Assembly: GCF_041146395.1 (NCBI RefSeq)
Contig: NC_091006.1
Location: 12,034,001-12,098,000, forward strand
Length of the DNA: 64,000 bases
Direction: 5' to 3'
From: Eulemur rufifrons
Taxonomy: Eukaryota; Chordata; Mammalia; Primates; Lemuridae
Shown: positions 36,908-50,025 of the stretch, one piece after another
Layout of the letters: every line of letters begins with the position of its first letter
How positions within the stretch are numbered: position 1 is the first letter of the stretch
Position numbers and translations under genes: made by a program
Notes under the pieces: model-generated
Databases searched by the model: none
The model's input: only the letters and a program-made list of their open reading frames with translations
Told to the model about the DNA's origin: nothing

Positions 36908-37380
36908 TTTTTTTTTTTTTTTTTTTTTTGAGAAAGGGTCTTGCTCTGTCATCTGGGCTGGAGTATAGTGGTGTGATCATAGGTCACTGTAGCCTTGAAT
37001 TCCTGGGCTTAAATGATCCTCCTGCCTCAGCCTCCTGAGTAGCTAGGACTACAAGCATGTGCCATCACACTTGGCTAATTTTTTTTTTTTACTTTGTATA
37101 GAGACTGGTCTTGCTCTATCACTCACGTTGCAGTGCAGTGGCATAATCATAGCTCACTGCAACCTTGAACTCCTGGGTCCAACCAATCCTCCTTCCTCAG
37201 GCTCCTGAGTAGTTGGGAATACAGGTGCATACCACCACTTCTTGCTAATTAAATTTTTTTTTGTAGAGATGGGATCTCACTATATTGCCTAGACTGATCT
37301 CAAACTCTTACCTCAAGTGATTCTCCTGCCTCGGCCTCCCAAAGCACTGAGATGACAGGTAGGAGTCACAATGCCTAGCC
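36908..37380 (-). mobile_element. Alu arm plus full Alu (J-like), antisense
   Basis: First arm 36908-37078, then a second T tract and a dimer to 37380 (CACAATGCCTAGCC). Old copies, highly diverged. Confidence 0.85.
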
Positions 37381-40300
37381 ATCTTTTTGCTTAGGATTGC
37401 TTTGACTATTTGGGCTTCTTTTTGGTTTCATGTGAATTTTAGTATTGCTTTTTCTAACTGTGAAAAATGATGTTGGTGTTTTGATGGGGATTGCATTGAA
37501 TCTGTAGATTGCTTTGAACAGTATGGTCATTTTAATGATATTAATTCTTCTGATCCATGAGCATGGGATGTTTTTCCATTTGTTTATGTCATCTACAGTT
37601 GCTTTCATCAATGTTTTGCAGTTTTCCTTGTAGAGATCTTTACCTCCTTGATTAAATATATTCCTAGATATTTTATTTTATGTTTTTGTAGCTATTGTAA
37701 ATGAGATTCTCTTCTTGATTTTGTTCTCAGCTTGATTGTTCCTGGTGTGTAGAAATGCCACTGATTTTTGTGTGTTGATTTTGTATCCTGAACATTTACT
37801 AAATTCATTTTTCAAATATGAGAGTTTTTTGAGGAGCCTTTAGGGTTTTCTAGGTATAAGATTATATCATAAGCGAATAGAGATAATTTGACTTCCTCTT
37901 TTCCAATTTGGATGCCTTTTATTTCTTTCTCTTGCCTGACTGCTCTGGCTAGGATGTCCAGTACTATGTTCAATAGGAGTGGTGACAGTGGGCATCCTTG
38001 TCTTGTTCCAGTTCTTAGGGGGAATGCTTTCAATTTTTCCCCATTCAGAATGATGTTGGTTATGGATTTGTCATATATGGCATTTATTATTTTGAGGTAT
38101 GTTCCTTCTATGTTAGTTGATTGAGGGGCATTATAATGAAGGGAAGTTGAATTTTATCAAATGTTTTCTCACATCTATTGACATAATCATATGGTTTTGG
38201 TTTTAATTCTGTTTATGTAGTATATCACATTTATTGATTTGCATATATTGAACCATCCTTGCATCCCTGGCATAAAACCAGTGGTATATTGTGGTATTGT
38301 GGTATATTATCTTTTTGATGTGCTGATTTGGTTTGGTAATATTTTCTTGAGAATTTCTACATCTATGTTCATTAAGGATATTGGTCTATAGTTTTTTTTG
38401 TTGTTTCCCTGACATTGGTATCAGGCTAATACTGGATTTGTATGAGTTAGGGAGGATTCCCTGCTATTAAATTTTTTGAGACAATTTCAGAAGTATTAGT
38501 ACCAGTTCTTTGTATGTTTGGTAGAATTTGGCTGTGAATCCATCTGATCCTGGGCTTTTTTTTTTTTTTTTTTTTTTTTTGGTTGGGAGATTTTTAAATT
38601 ACAAATTCAATCTCACTACTCATTATTGGTCTGTTCAGTATTTCCCTTTCTTCTTGATTCAACCTTTGGAGGTTGTAGGTTTCCAGGAATTTGTCCATTT
38701 TTTCAAGATTTTCTTATTTGTGAGTGTATAGTTGTTCATAGTCTCTGATGAACTTCGTATTTCTGTGATATCAGTTTTATTGTATCCTTTTTATTTTCTG
38801 ATTATGTTTATTTGTATTTTTTTCTCTTGGTTAGTCTAGCTAGCAATTTATCAATTTTGTTTATTTTTTCAAAGAATCTACTTTTTGTGTTATTGATTCT
38901 TTGTATTTTTTTGGTCTCAATTTCATTTAGTTGTGTTCTGATCTTTGTCATTTCTTTTCTTCTGCTAGCATTGGGTTTGTTCTTGTTTTTCTAGTTTTCT
39001 GAGGTACAACATTAGGCTGTTAATTTGTGATTTTTCTATTTTTTTTGATGTAGGCATTTAACACCATAAACTTCCCTCTTCACACTGCTTTTGTTATAAT
39101 CCAGAGGTTTTCATATGTTGTGTCTCTATTTTTATTCATGTCAATAAATTTTTCAATTCCCATTTTCACTTCATTATTGACTCAACTATCATTCAGGAGC
39201 AAGTTGTTTAATTTCCATGTTTTTGTATAGTTTCAAGACTTCTTCATATTGATTTCTAGCTTTATTGTCCTGTGATCTGAGAAGATACTTCATAGATTTT
39301 GATTTTTAAAAACTTATTGAGGCTAGTTTTGTGGCTTAACATATGATCTATCTTGAAGAATGTTCTGTGTGCTGAAGAGAAGAATGTATATTCTGTGGTT
39401 GTTGGATAGAGTGTTCTGTATATGTCTGTTAGTGCTAATGTCCAATTTACATCCAGTGCTTCATTGTTGATTTTCTGTCTTGATGATTAGTCTAGTGCTG
39501 TGAGTGGGGTGTTGAAGTCCCCCACTATTACTGTATTGGTCTCTATCTCTTTCTTTAAATCTGATAATACTTGTTTTATGAATCTGGGTGCTCTGGTGTT
39601 GGGTGCATATATATTTATAATTGCTATATCCTCTTGTTGAATTGATACCTTTATTATTACATAATGACCTTCTTTTTTTTTTTTTACTGTTTTTGATTTA
39701 AAGTCTGTTTTATCTGACATAAATGTATAGCTACTCCTTCTTGCTTTTTGTTTCCTTTTTCAACCCCTTTACCTTCAGTCTGTAAGTGTTTTTATCAGTA
39801 CGGCGAGTTTCTTGTAAGCAGCATATGGTTGGTTCACTTTTTTAATCCATTCCACAAATCTATATTTTTTACATGAAGCATTTAATCCATTTACATTCAA
39901 GGTCAATATTGAAACATGAGGTTTTGTTCCTGTCATAATGTTAATTGTTATCTAATTGTTTTTTTTTTGGATTCTTTCTTTATTTTCTCTGTCTTTTTGT
40001 CTTTGGGGTTTGTGGTGGTTCTATGATGTTGCTATTTAATTTCTTTCTCTTCCCCCTTTGTGTAATTGTTTTATAAGACATATGAATTTTATTCTTTCAT
40101 GTGTTTTTATGATGATGAGTATTGACCTTTCATTTCCATGTTTAGAGCTCCTTTGAGCATGTCTTATGGGACCAATCTAGTGGTGATGAATTCCCTCAGC
40201 ATTTGCTTGCCTGGGAAAGACTGTATTTCTCCTTCATTTATGAAGCTTATTCTGGCAGGATATAAAATTCATGGCTGACAATTTTTTTTCATTAAGCACC

Positions 40301-42060
40301 CAGAAGATAAGATTCTAATCTCTCCTGGCTTGTAAGGTTTCTTCTGAGAAGTTTGCTGTTAGTCTGATGAGGATTCCTTTACAGGTGACCAGATGATTTT
40401 CTCTTGCTGATTTTAGGATTTTTTTCCTTTACATTGACTTTCAACAGTCTGATGACTACAGATCATGGTGAAGTCCATCTTACAATGTATTTTTCCTATT
40501 GTTCACTGGGCTTTTTTTTTTTTTTTTTTTTTTGAGACAGAGTCTCACTCTGTTGCCCAGGCTAGAGTGAGTGCCGTGGCATCAGCCTAGCTCACAGTAA
40601 CCTCAAACTCCTGAGCTCAAGCAATCCTCCTGCCTCAGCCTCCCGAGTAACTGGGACTACAGGCATGCACCACCATGCCCGGCTAATTTTTTCTATATAT
40701 ATTTTTAGCTGTCTATATAATTTCTTTCTATTTTTAGTAGAGATGGGGTCTTGCTCTTGCTCAGGCTGGTCTCGAACTCCTGAGCTCAAACGATCCGCCC
40801 ACCTCGGCCTCCCAGAGTGCTAGGATTACAGGCGTGAGCCACCGCGCCCGGCCTCACTGGGCTTTTTGTATCTGGTTATCTAAATCTCTTGCTAGACTAG
40901 GGAAGTTTTCATCATTTACTTCCTTAAATAAGTTTTCTAAACTTTTTGCTTTTTCTTTTCCCTCAGGAATGCCAGTGATTTGTAGTTCAGTAACTTTATG
41001 TGTTCCCATACTTCTTAAAGTCTTGTTCACTCTTTTCTATTATTTTTTGCTTTATTTTTGTCTGACTGGATTAATTCAAAAGGCCTGCCTTTAAGTTCTG
41101 AGATTCGCTCTTCTCCTTGGTCTAGTCTATTGTTGAGGCTTTCAACTGTATTTTGTAATTCCTTCAATGAATTTTTCATTTCCAGCAGTGTTTTTTTTTT
41201 TTTTTAAGAAGATATCTATCTCCTTGATAAATTTCTCACACATATTCTGAATTGATTTTCTGATTTCTTTGTATTGGTTTTTTCCCAGATTTCTCTTGGA
41301 TTTCATTGGGTTGCTTTAAAATCAATATTTTGAATTCTTTACCTGGCATTTCAAAAATGCCAGATGAGTGGGTGTGGGACCCACCTTCCTTTCACTCTTC
41401 TAAACCAGCAAGGTTCTCTCTCATGTCTTGATGAAGGGATCAAATTGGGGCCCTCAGTAAAGCCACACAGAATTTGGCTTTAGACTGCAAAGCCATCCTG
41501 GCTGCAAAACTGGCAAAACCATGGCTCTCCAGCCAATCTCTTTCCACTCTGGGGTCCCATGGAGGGGGAGAGCTCAATTCCAGTGCCCATGGCTGGAGGG
41601 CACTCCATACTTGCCTCTCAGTTCTGCTTATGGGGGCCTCTGCCCCACTCCAGGCCTGTTACTCCAACCCATGGCCAAGACTCATTAATACCTGTGGCAG
41701 CCACCACTGCTAGGCTGCTGAATACCCCCAAGTTTGGCATGAGCCAAGACTGAGAATCACATCCCCCTATAGTATTCTGGGTCCAGAAAAATGCCTAGTA
41801 TACTCCCCAGTTTCCGCCCTTCTTAGTCTCCAGGTTGGACTAGGTGCACTCCTGTTGCCTGGGTTGTACATTTCCCCAGTGGAAAGGTTGATTGCAGTGG
41901 GACACTCTCTCCTTCTTTTATATTGCAGCTTCACTCACAGTTCTCAGCCACACTCTTCTACATATGCTACCTGCCCACCTTCTCTTCCCTGGGATCTAAA
42001 GTCTCCTGCCCTCTCCTATTGAATTCCCATGCTCCTTCTTGAGTAAAAGTTCACAGTGTA
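37381..42060 (-). mobile_element. Long L1 element, antisense, lacking the 3' end and split by an Alu
   Basis: Reads through antisense ORF2: frames at 37375-38033 carry reverse transcriptase pieces ([19 protein letters not shown] motif around 37990, [12 protein letters not shown] around 37850, i.e. FADD-type box with a missing Asp). The frame at 39487-39720 carries the endonuclease segment (NIYAPNTRAPRFI, VGDFNTPL). Sequence from about 40000 to 42060 looks like the 5' part and 5' UTR. Many frameshifts; inactive. Confidence 0.88.
40512..40853 (-). mobile_element. Young Alu, strepsirrhine type, inside the L1
   Basis: Full dimer with low divergence, flanked by TCACTGGGCTTTTT at 40503 and 40854, a perfect target-site duplication. 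Confidence 0.97.
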
Positions 42061-42084
42061 AATCTCTACACACTATTTTTCTTC

Positions 42085-42730
42085 TTCCAAGTGGGTGAGG
42101 CTATCTATAGAGACTGAGAGTAGATTAGTGGTTGCTTAGGGATGGGGTGCAAATGGGGAGTGAATGCAAATGGGTATGAAGGATCCTTTTGGGGTGATGG
42201 AAATGTCCTAAAATCGGATTGTGGTGATATTTGCACTTCTCTGTAAATTTACTAAAAAATCACCGAATGGTACACTTAAAATGGGGGTGGATTTCTTCGA
42301 ATGTAGATAGCACCTTGATAAGGATGTTACAATTGACAAACAAACAATCAACAACAAAAAAGCAATGCATTTTTTAGAAGTTGAACTCATAGTAGAGAGT
42401 AGGATGTTGGTTACCAGAGGGTGGTGTGGGGTGGGGTGGGCTGGGGAATGGGGAGATGTTGTCCAAAGGGTACAAAGTTTCAGTTAGACAGGAGTAATAA
42501 GTTTTAGAAGTCTATTGCACAGTACAATGATTAGAATTAATAATAATGTATTACATATTTCAAAATTGTTAAAAGATTAGATTTTAAATGTTTTCATCAC
42601 GAAAAAGTATGGGAGGTAATGGATAGGTTAATTAGCTTGATTTAATCATTCCACCATGTAAAAATAGATCAAAACATCACATTGTACCCTGTAAATATGT
42701 GCAATTATTATTTGTCAATTAAAAGTAAAA
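42085..42730 (+). mobile_element. Old L1 3' UTR pieces, sense
   Basis: GGGTGATGGAAATGTCCTAAAA, ATGTTGGTTACCAGAGGGTGG and TCACATTGTACCCTGTAAATATG belong to L1MA/MB-type 3' ends; probably two fragments. Confidence 0.7.
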
Positions 42731-43559
42731 AACAGATATATAACCCCTCCACACGCAAATGCTGATGTTAATTCCAATGGAGAAGAAAGTCTTTTCTGGA
42801 GGGGCAGGAGAGGAAGTCTCAGATAGTTTACTGAACTGGATCTTGAAATATATAATTTGGCTGCCATGACCAGGGAGAGCCTTTCATGTCAAAAGGATAG
42901 CAAAGGAAAGGGTCAAATGGCAAGAAAGTGCAAAGGACTTTCAGGAATATAACATTGTTTAAGGGGTCGGGGCTAACATTTGAGATACTAACAAATAGAT
43001 GGTCTCCCTACCTTGATGTGGAGGGTGTAAATGAGAAATCAATTCTGAAAGAGAAAAAAATATGGGTAAAAATTAAACCCTCTCCTAAAATACCCCATTC
43101 GCAGAATCATGACTCTTAAAAGTACCTTGAAGTTCATGTAGCCAACTGTTCTGTTGTGGAAACGTCCACAATACCACATCTCGGATGACTTATGAACACT
43201 TCCGATTGGGAGATTGTGCATCTACCCACAGAAGCTCATTTATTCAGACGTGAACTGTGCCTGCGCCGCAGGCTTTTCTTTGAGTAAGCTAGAGTAAATC
43301 CACCTGTCAATGCCACCCAACTTTCACCCGTTCACTGAAATGCCACAATTCTGAGGTTCAGAGAGAATCTTCTAGCTTTAATCCATATGCCAGCATTTCA
43401 GGAAAACAACCTGTTTGTTCATTGCCTGACGCTGAATGTTTCCAGCAGCCTCATGATTTTTTTTCTGCCTAAAAAATTGTGCTCTGTTCATCCTTGACCC
43501 TGTTTTGGAGAGTGTCTCTGTTATAGCAACACCACACACAGAAACTGCTGTCTATTAAC

Positions 43560-43780
43560 ATTAGCTAATGTTTACTTGGCAATTGCTACATTCCAGTCGC
43601 TGTCTTCATTGTTCTTCACAACAGCCTTAGGAGGGAAAGATTAGGATGTATAACCCTCTTCTCCCTCCCAATCCTAAACCCCCAAGTTTTACAGATACAA
43701 AAACTTAACGCACCAAGGGGCAACTCGCCAGGAGGCACGCAACTAATAACTGGTGGGAATTGGTTTGAAACTCAAGCAGA
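43560..43780 (+). mobile_element. MIR fragment
   Basis: GCTAATGTTTACTTGGCAATTGC, TTCTTCACAACAGCCTTAGGAGG and GTTTTACAGATACAAAAACT are MIR core features. Confidence 0.7.
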
Positions 43781-43877
43781 ACGACTGCACAGACTGTTCT
43801 GAACCATCAGGCTATGTTTTTTCAAGGACATATTGCAGGTACTCAATTGTGTTTATACTTTGAATATAAACACAATA

Positions 43878-44085
43878 TATATATTTTTATTTTTTTTATT
43901 TCAGCTTATTATGGGGGTACAAAAGTTCAGGTTATATATATTGCCCATGTCCTTCCCATCCCCCCGAGTCAGAGCTTCAAGCATGTCCATTCCCCAGACA
44001 GTGCGCATTGCACTCATCATGTAGGTATACACCCATCCCCTCTCCCCACCCCCCACTTCAGTTCAATACCCAATTAGTGTTATTC
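43878..44085 (-). mobile_element. Strepsirrhine-type L1 3' tail, antisense
   Basis: TTTCAGCTTATTATGGGGGTAC, TTGCCCATGTCCTTCCCATC, CAGTGCGCATTGCACTCATC. Same tail family as at 5996. Confidence 0.85.
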
Positions 44086-44254
44086 CCAAATAAAACACAA
44101 TATTAATATTACCTTGGAAGTGCCACTTATCTGTGCAAGGGAGTTAATCCCTTTGCGCTTGACTTTCTTTACCTTTGACATAAAGATGCTAATTCATAGG
44201 CTGTTGGTATTATTATATATTACATATATGTTATAATGATATATATTATATTTA

Positions 44255-44400
44255 TATATATTATCATGATCTCCATTTTGTAGATACAGAAAGGAAGGGT
44301 TAGAGAAGGAAATCGCTTGCTCAAAGCCACAGAACTAAGAAGTAGTTGAGGTACCCTGGCTCCAGAAACTGAGTCTCTACAGCAGTCTTGCCTCATGGGG
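44255..44400 (+). mobile_element. MIR fragment
   Basis: TCTCCATTTTGTAGATACAGAAA, CTTGCTCAAAGCCACAGAACT. Confidence 0.65.
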
Positions 44401-45900
44401 ATACTGCCACAAAGCTGGACCTCCTCTAAGTGCAGCTGGTGACAGTCATTTTAGGTTAAAGCCACGGGTGCCAATATTTTGTAGTAAATGCCAGGAGCAT
44501 AGATGCTTTGGGCGAGTTTTCTACTTTGTCCAGTCATAGAGCTCTTGGCTTTGCCAATGCAATGGCTACTCTGTACAATTTTTCATCTTTATTATCTTTA
44601 ATCTCTATAATCTTCTCCTGGTTTTACAGTTGAAAGAGCAGAGAGATACTTGTGTGTGTGTGTTGTCCACACAGCCCAAAGCAGGTGCAGCCTAGACTCA
44701 AGTTCAGTTCTGCCCGATTCCAGGGACTGGGCTGTTTCTTTCAGACCGCGGTGTCCCGGAATTGGCCCTTTGCCATTTCATCTACTGATATTGCTGAACG
44801 CAGTCAAATCCTTACAGATCCTCTGTCATTGTGCTTTATATGTCTTTATCCATCACATCTCTGGCCAAACATCACCATTTTACCATTTGGCCTTCCTCTT
44901 CCTCCACCAACATATCAAACAATGATGAAGACGTCACACCTTCACCATCACCACCGCCAACATTGACTGAGGTCGTAACAGCGCCTGCTGTGTTCTGGGA
45001 AAGAAAATAAAAGGCAGCCGCTGACATCTGAAAGTTGACCCAGACTCGGAGCTGGCCGTGTTTTCTCCTAGTGGACATAACAAATCTTACGGAATAATAA
45101 CCTCACACAAGGTTGCTCCGAGATCACAATACAATGAGATAAAGTCAGATTGCTTCAGAATTTTGTGTAAACACAGGCAAATACAAGGTCCCTGGGCAAC
45201 CCACGAATTACCCAACACCTTTCCTATCTTGGCTAAAATGAGCCATTGCTGCTTCTTCACTGATTAAACTTTCTTCTGGTTTTAGTCTTTCTTCCCTACA
45301 GATAAGATTTAGATACCCAGTCGTGGAATTGCCCTCCTCTTTCTGAGAGCATCCAATTTTGAGTGAATCCTTGCTTCCTTAAGTCTCCCACTCCAAATCA
45401 CCCATTTAAAGCCCAAGTCATGGAACAGGTTCTTTATAACAGCCTCTTACTTAGCCCCCAGAGTGTCTTCTCCCTGGCTGCAATGAGTGATAACTCCCGC
45501 GTGTTCCTCTGGAGGCAGGCTGGAAAGCATTGGCAGTTCTGAGGGTTTTTGCCTACCTTTTTCTACTTTAATCCTCACAACAGCTATAACAGACAAAGAT
45601 CACATGTTCGCTATTGAATTGATTTGTTTTCTGGGGAGGAATTCACATTTCAAGTGAGTGCAAGGGAAAACATAAAAGTCCTCCCAGCCATCTCTGACCC
45701 ATCACACTCACCCTCCTAACAAGTTACTGCCGTCATTCTTGTGAAACCTGTAGAGATTTTTATGAATACCCAAGCAAGCAGATATTCATAACCTTTTACT
45801 CCCTTTTTTTAATGCAAAGGATAGCTTAGTCTATATACTAATTACTTTGTACCTTGCTTCCTTAACGACAGACCTTGGAGAACTTTCCAAAACAAAATAG
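44401..45900. other. Unique intergenic or intronic DNA
   Basis: No repeat or gene recognised. If the BSPH1-type transcript extends here, 5' exons could hide in it, but I could not identify one. Confidence 0.35.
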
Positions 45901-45909
45901 AGTAAGCTC

Positions 45910-46060
45910 CTTCTTTCTTAAAGATTGTTATTACTGTTTTATAGGTGAGAGGGCTGAAGCTCAGAGAGACAAAGTTACTTGCCCGATGTTCACCCAGCCA
46001 ACGAGAGGAAGAACCAGGAGTCGAACCCAGGACTCTCCAAGTCCTCTATTCTGTACCAAC
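45910..46060 (+). mobile_element. MIR fragment
   Basis: TTATAGGTGAGAGGGCTGAAGCTCAGAGAG, TTGCCCGATGTTCACCCAGCC. Confidence 0.7.
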
Positions 46061-46419
46061 CACCATGCTCTATTTAAAAGATATCACGGACCATTAATAG
46101 AATCTGTTTCCTGCCTGTCTCAACCCCTTCTTGCTCTGTCCTCTCCTCCTCCCATCCCTCACCCCCTTGGCTGCCTCACCTGCATTCAGCCTATGCATAC
46201 AGACAGCCAGCGACACCCAGCCCGCCAGATTTCTCATCACCTCCAATTGCCTGCAGGTGGCCTGCACCTTAGCCAACGTTGCCTCTGATTTTATACTCTC
46301 CCCTTTCTGCCCCTCCTACTCTGGCTGCGCTCACAGACTTACTTTGTAGCATTTTTTCTCCCCTGCCATAAATCTCAGGATGCTTAGAAAAATTAGGAAC
46401 GTCCGTCTTAGAATGTTCT

Positions 46420-46805
46420 ACAGCAGCATTCTGAAAGTGTGCTCCCTGGCCCAGCACCACCACCCTTCAGGGAACTGGTCAGAAATGTAGGCCGGGCGTG
46501 GTGGCTCACGCCTGTAATCCTAGCACTCTGGGAGGCCGAGGCGGGTGGATCGCTCAAGGTCAGGAGTTCGAGACCAGCCTGAGCGAGACCCCGTCTCTAC
46601 TAAAAATAGAAAGACATTATATGGACAACTAAAAATCTATATAGAAAAAATTAGCCGGGCATGGTGGCACATGCCTGTAGTCCCAGCTACTCGGGAGGCT
46701 GAGGCAGTAGGATCGCTTAAGCCGAGGAGTCTGAGGTTGCTGTGAGCTAAGCTGACGCCACGGCACTCACTCTAGCCTGGGCAACAAAGTGAGACTCTGT
46801 CTCAA

Positions 46806-46841
<36 letters not shown>

Positions 46842-46965
46842 AATGTAAACCCTTGGGCCCCACCCCAAGACCTGCTGAAGCGTGGGGGGTGGGGCCAGCC
46901 ACCTGTGATGTAGCAAGCCCTCCCGAGGAGTCCTGTGCTCACTGCAGTTTGAGAACCACTGCTCT
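46420..46965 (+). mobile_element. MER5A element split by an Alu
   Basis: Left part 46420-46488 (TCTGAAAGTGTGCTCCC, GGAACTGGTCAGAAATG). Right part 46841-46965 (CTTGGGCCCCACCCCAAGACC, GTTTGAGAACCACTGCTC). Confidence 0.8.
46490..46840 (+). mobile_element. Young Alu, strepsirrhine type, sense
   Basis: GGCCGGGCGTGGTGGCTCACG to GTGAGACTCTGTCTC and a tail of over 30 A. Target-site duplication AGAAATGTA on both sides. Confidence 0.97.
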
Positions 46966-47019
46966 CTGTGAGATTTTCATATCTACTTCATATCATTTGC
47001 TCCCTTGATCATTATTATT

Positions 47020-47150
47020 ATTTTTTTAAATGAAAGTCCAGAGAGAAAGACAAAGCCAGTTTAGCCCCCTGGATAGGGAAGGCCCAGAGAGGTCAAGCAT
47101 CCTGCCTGCAGACAGCCAGCAAATGGAAAGAACAGGTCTTAATCCCAGTT
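47020..47150 (+). mobile_element. MIR fragment
   Basis: GGCCCAGAGAGGTCAAGCATCC, GACAGCCAGCAAATGG. Confidence 0.55.
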
Positions 47151-47239
47151 CCTATGTGTGTGCCTTGTGGTTGACTTTAGAATTGTTTTTTTCCCATGTC
47201 ACCCTTTCTAGAGGGACCTGGGAGGGCAGAAGAGGCAAG

Positions 47240-47305
47240 AACACCGAGAGAGACAGAGAAAGACAGAGAGAAAGAGAGAGAGAGAAAGAGAGAGAAGAAA
47301 GTTGG
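47240..47305 (+). repeat. Purine (GA/GAAA) microsatellite
   Basis: AGAGAGACAGAGAAAGACAG-like run of almost pure purines. Confidence 0.85.
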
Positions 47306-47557
47306 AAGAATGCGCACCCATACAGCTGGGGGTGTCCCCAGATGCGCTGGCCTAACGGACCTCAGGGCCATCCAAGGCGAAGAACAGACGGTCTTGGAGA
47401 CTTTGCCTCGCGGCAGAGTGAAGGGAGGGCGCTGACCCTCCTCGCGCATCTGTCTGTGCTGAGATCTTGTCATGTTATTTTAGTTGTGCCCTGCATGCAA
47501 CCGTATGGGAACCCGATACTGGTTAGAAATTTGCTTTTTCCAAACTGAGATAAGAAA

Positions 47558-47940
47558 ACGGAGCACGAGCGAAGTGCAGAAACTTGGATCCAGGCGCGGG
47601 GCCTGGAGAAGCTGAGCTGCTCCTTCGGACGCGGAGGCTTTCGCTGCTTTGCAGAACTGAGGGTCTCAGCTAAGCCTCCGGCGCCCCCGGGCGGATCCAG
47701 GTGCCCATCGACCCAGAGCCGGCAATGGGGCGGGCATCGGCTCTTGGCGCGCACGCGCTCACAGAAGGCTCAGGACACCTTCGCGACAAGGGGGATCGCA
47801 GGCCGGGCCAGCTTCTGGGGAAACAGATGCAAAGGGGCAGCGTTCTTTGTCAGGGCCACGTGTGGCGCGGGAGTGCAAGAGCGCAGAGGCCGCCCAGCAG
47901 TCAGCTGCAAGCCTTGGCGTTCGCCCCCTCGGTTGCTCAG
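47558..47940. promoter_or_regulatory. Orphan CpG-rich island
   Basis: By hand count about 34 CpG dinucleotides in about 380 bp at roughly 60% GC, while its flanks have almost none. It contains GGCGCGCACGCGC near 47747 and an E-box-like CCACGTG at 47856. No gene is attached on either side in this window. It could be a promoter of an unrecognised transcript or an upstream promoter of the BSPH1-type gene (inference). Confidence 0.55.
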
Positions 47941-48969
47941 AGTCTCCTAGGAAGTTTGGATACTCAGAGCCACAGGTTCGACTCTTACTCCGGGAACACA
48001 CCTCGGCTCATCCGACAGACGTTGACTTAGTGCCCATTAGCACCAAATCAGTCTTCACGTGTCGAAGACAAACGAAACACGGACCGCAAAGTCACAGCTG
48101 TCTCCATTTCTGACACTTGCTAGCTAGTGACTTTGGGAGAGTTGCTTTTGTTCTCTGAGCCTCCACGCCTGGCATCTGTAATATTAATATTTGGGCTAGA
48201 TGCATCCAGTTTGAGAGCCCAGTGAATGCTCTTTCTGAGTTAATCCCAGTTAATTATTTTCCATCACACTGTAGTGCCCAACGCATAACTATCACTGTCC
48301 GGATACACGCAAACAACATCCGTGGGAATGAGAGACCCATTTGCCGTATCTCTTATTTAATAGGCTTATCATATTTGTGGCAAATATTTGAACTCTTGCT
48401 GTTTGTTAGGAGAGATAGTGCATCTTTGACTTTGATTTCTTTCTTTCTTTTTTTGTTGTTGAATGCTCTTTCAATGTTCTTAGTTCTAGTTGTAACCTCT
48501 CCCAAAGATAATGGATAGTTTTACCCCTGAATATTCATGAGGTTACAGAGGGCGTGATCAATGCCCACAGAGTTGGTGGGGAACATTCCAGAGATTCACC
48601 CCACAGCGCACATTAAAGGCATGTCCAGGACACGGAGGGGAGCCAGGACACCCCACCCTCTGGAAGGGCTGAAATGGACGCCAGCGAGAACCCATTATTC
48701 CTTTCTTGCTCAACTGAATCGTCATTAAGCCCCAAGGTACTCGACCAACTGTGATAAAATATTTTTCAGAACCAAAGTTGGTATCTGGCCAACAGTACTG
48801 GGTAAATAGGGATGGGAATGAAAGAAAAATCTTCCCAAGGTCATATCCACTTACCAAGTGGCAGAGCTGGACTTAGAGTCTAGAGCTTGGATATGAATAC
48901 CACCAACCACAGGGAAATGGAAACCACCAGTGATTTTAATAGAGAGAGGTGTCACCGCTTCATTTTTGC

Positions 48970-49320
48970 AGAAGATATAAAAGAAGGATGACTTAATGCC
49001 TTTTGCAACCATATGGGTGGAACTGGAGACCATTATCCTAAGTGAAGTATCTAAAAGACGGAAAAACAAACACCAGATGTACTCACTATTAAATTGGAAC
49101 TAGCCAATGAGTACAATGTGCATAGAGGGAAGTATAACTCAATGGAAATCAGTCGGGGGGAGGGGGGAACAGGGGATGGAGGGGAACCTACCTAACGGGT
49201 ACTATGAACACTATCTGGGTGATGGGCACACTTAAAACCCTGACTCAGGCATTACAAAAGAGATCCTTGTAACCAAAAACATTTGTACTCCTGTAATATT
49301 TTGAAATTAAAAAAAAAAGA
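48970..49320 (+). mobile_element. Strepsirrhine-type L1 3' end, sense
   Basis: GGTGGAACTGGAGACCATTATCC, a poly-G patch, GGCACACTTAAAACCCTGACTC and the A tail at 49308. Confidence 0.88.
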
Positions 49321-49624
49321 AATGAAGTGGTATGGCATTGGATTTGGATTCAGAATACCTCTTTGCGGTGCTGGCTCTAGAACCAGTGCAAAGTATGTGA
49401 GCATTAACATCAGAAAGACTTAACATTCCTGCATTTTCCACTCCTTAGTTGGGGATATCAGCTAAATCACTTAACCTCTCTCTGTGATAGGGGTTGTTGG
49501 TTATCTGTTTCTCTGATGCACAGCACAAGACGAACCGCAGGCATTCAAGCTTCACGAGTACTTGTTGCTTGTGAGAGTTGAATAATTACAGATAAGACAC
49601 ACAAATCTTCCTGAAACCCCGTGT

Positions 49625-50025
49625 CTCAGTCTGCTAGGACTGCCATTACAAAATACCACAGACTGGGTGGCTTAGACTGCAAATATTTATATTCTCACAG
49701 TTCTGGAGGCTAGAAGTCCATGATCAAGGTGCTGGCAAATTTGGTTTCTGGTGAGGACTCTCTTCCTGGCTTGCAGACGGCTGCCCTCCCATTGTGTCCT
49801 CATAGGGCCTTTTCTCTGAGTGCACAGATTGTGGGGGCAGAGAAATCTCTGATGTCTCTGTCTCTTCGTATAAGGACACCAGCCCTATCAGATTAAAGCT
49901 GCACCTTTATGGGCTCACTTAACCGTTATTGCTTCCTTATATACCCTATCTCCAAATACAGTCCCAGTGGGGGCTAGAGCTTCCACATATGAATTCTGGG
50001 AAGACACAATTCAGTCTGTGTCTGA
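49625..50025 (-). mobile_element. MaLR-like LTR, nearly full length
   Basis: TCAGTCTGCTAGGACTGCC, ACCACAGACTGGGTGGCTTAG, ATAAGGACACCAGCCCTATC, CACAATTCAGTCTGTGTC. Best-preserved copy of this family in the window. Confidence 0.65.

Noticed and set aside
37375..39720. Short ORFs with reverse transcriptase and endonuclease motifs as host genes
   Set aside because: They are broken pieces of an L1 ORF2 with many frameshifts.
43039..43221. Possible BSPH1-type 5' exon
   Set aside because: No signal peptide, no matching linker and no convincing splice borders.
47030..47548. 172-codon ORF
   Set aside because: Driven by a GA-rich microsatellite; begins in a MIR.
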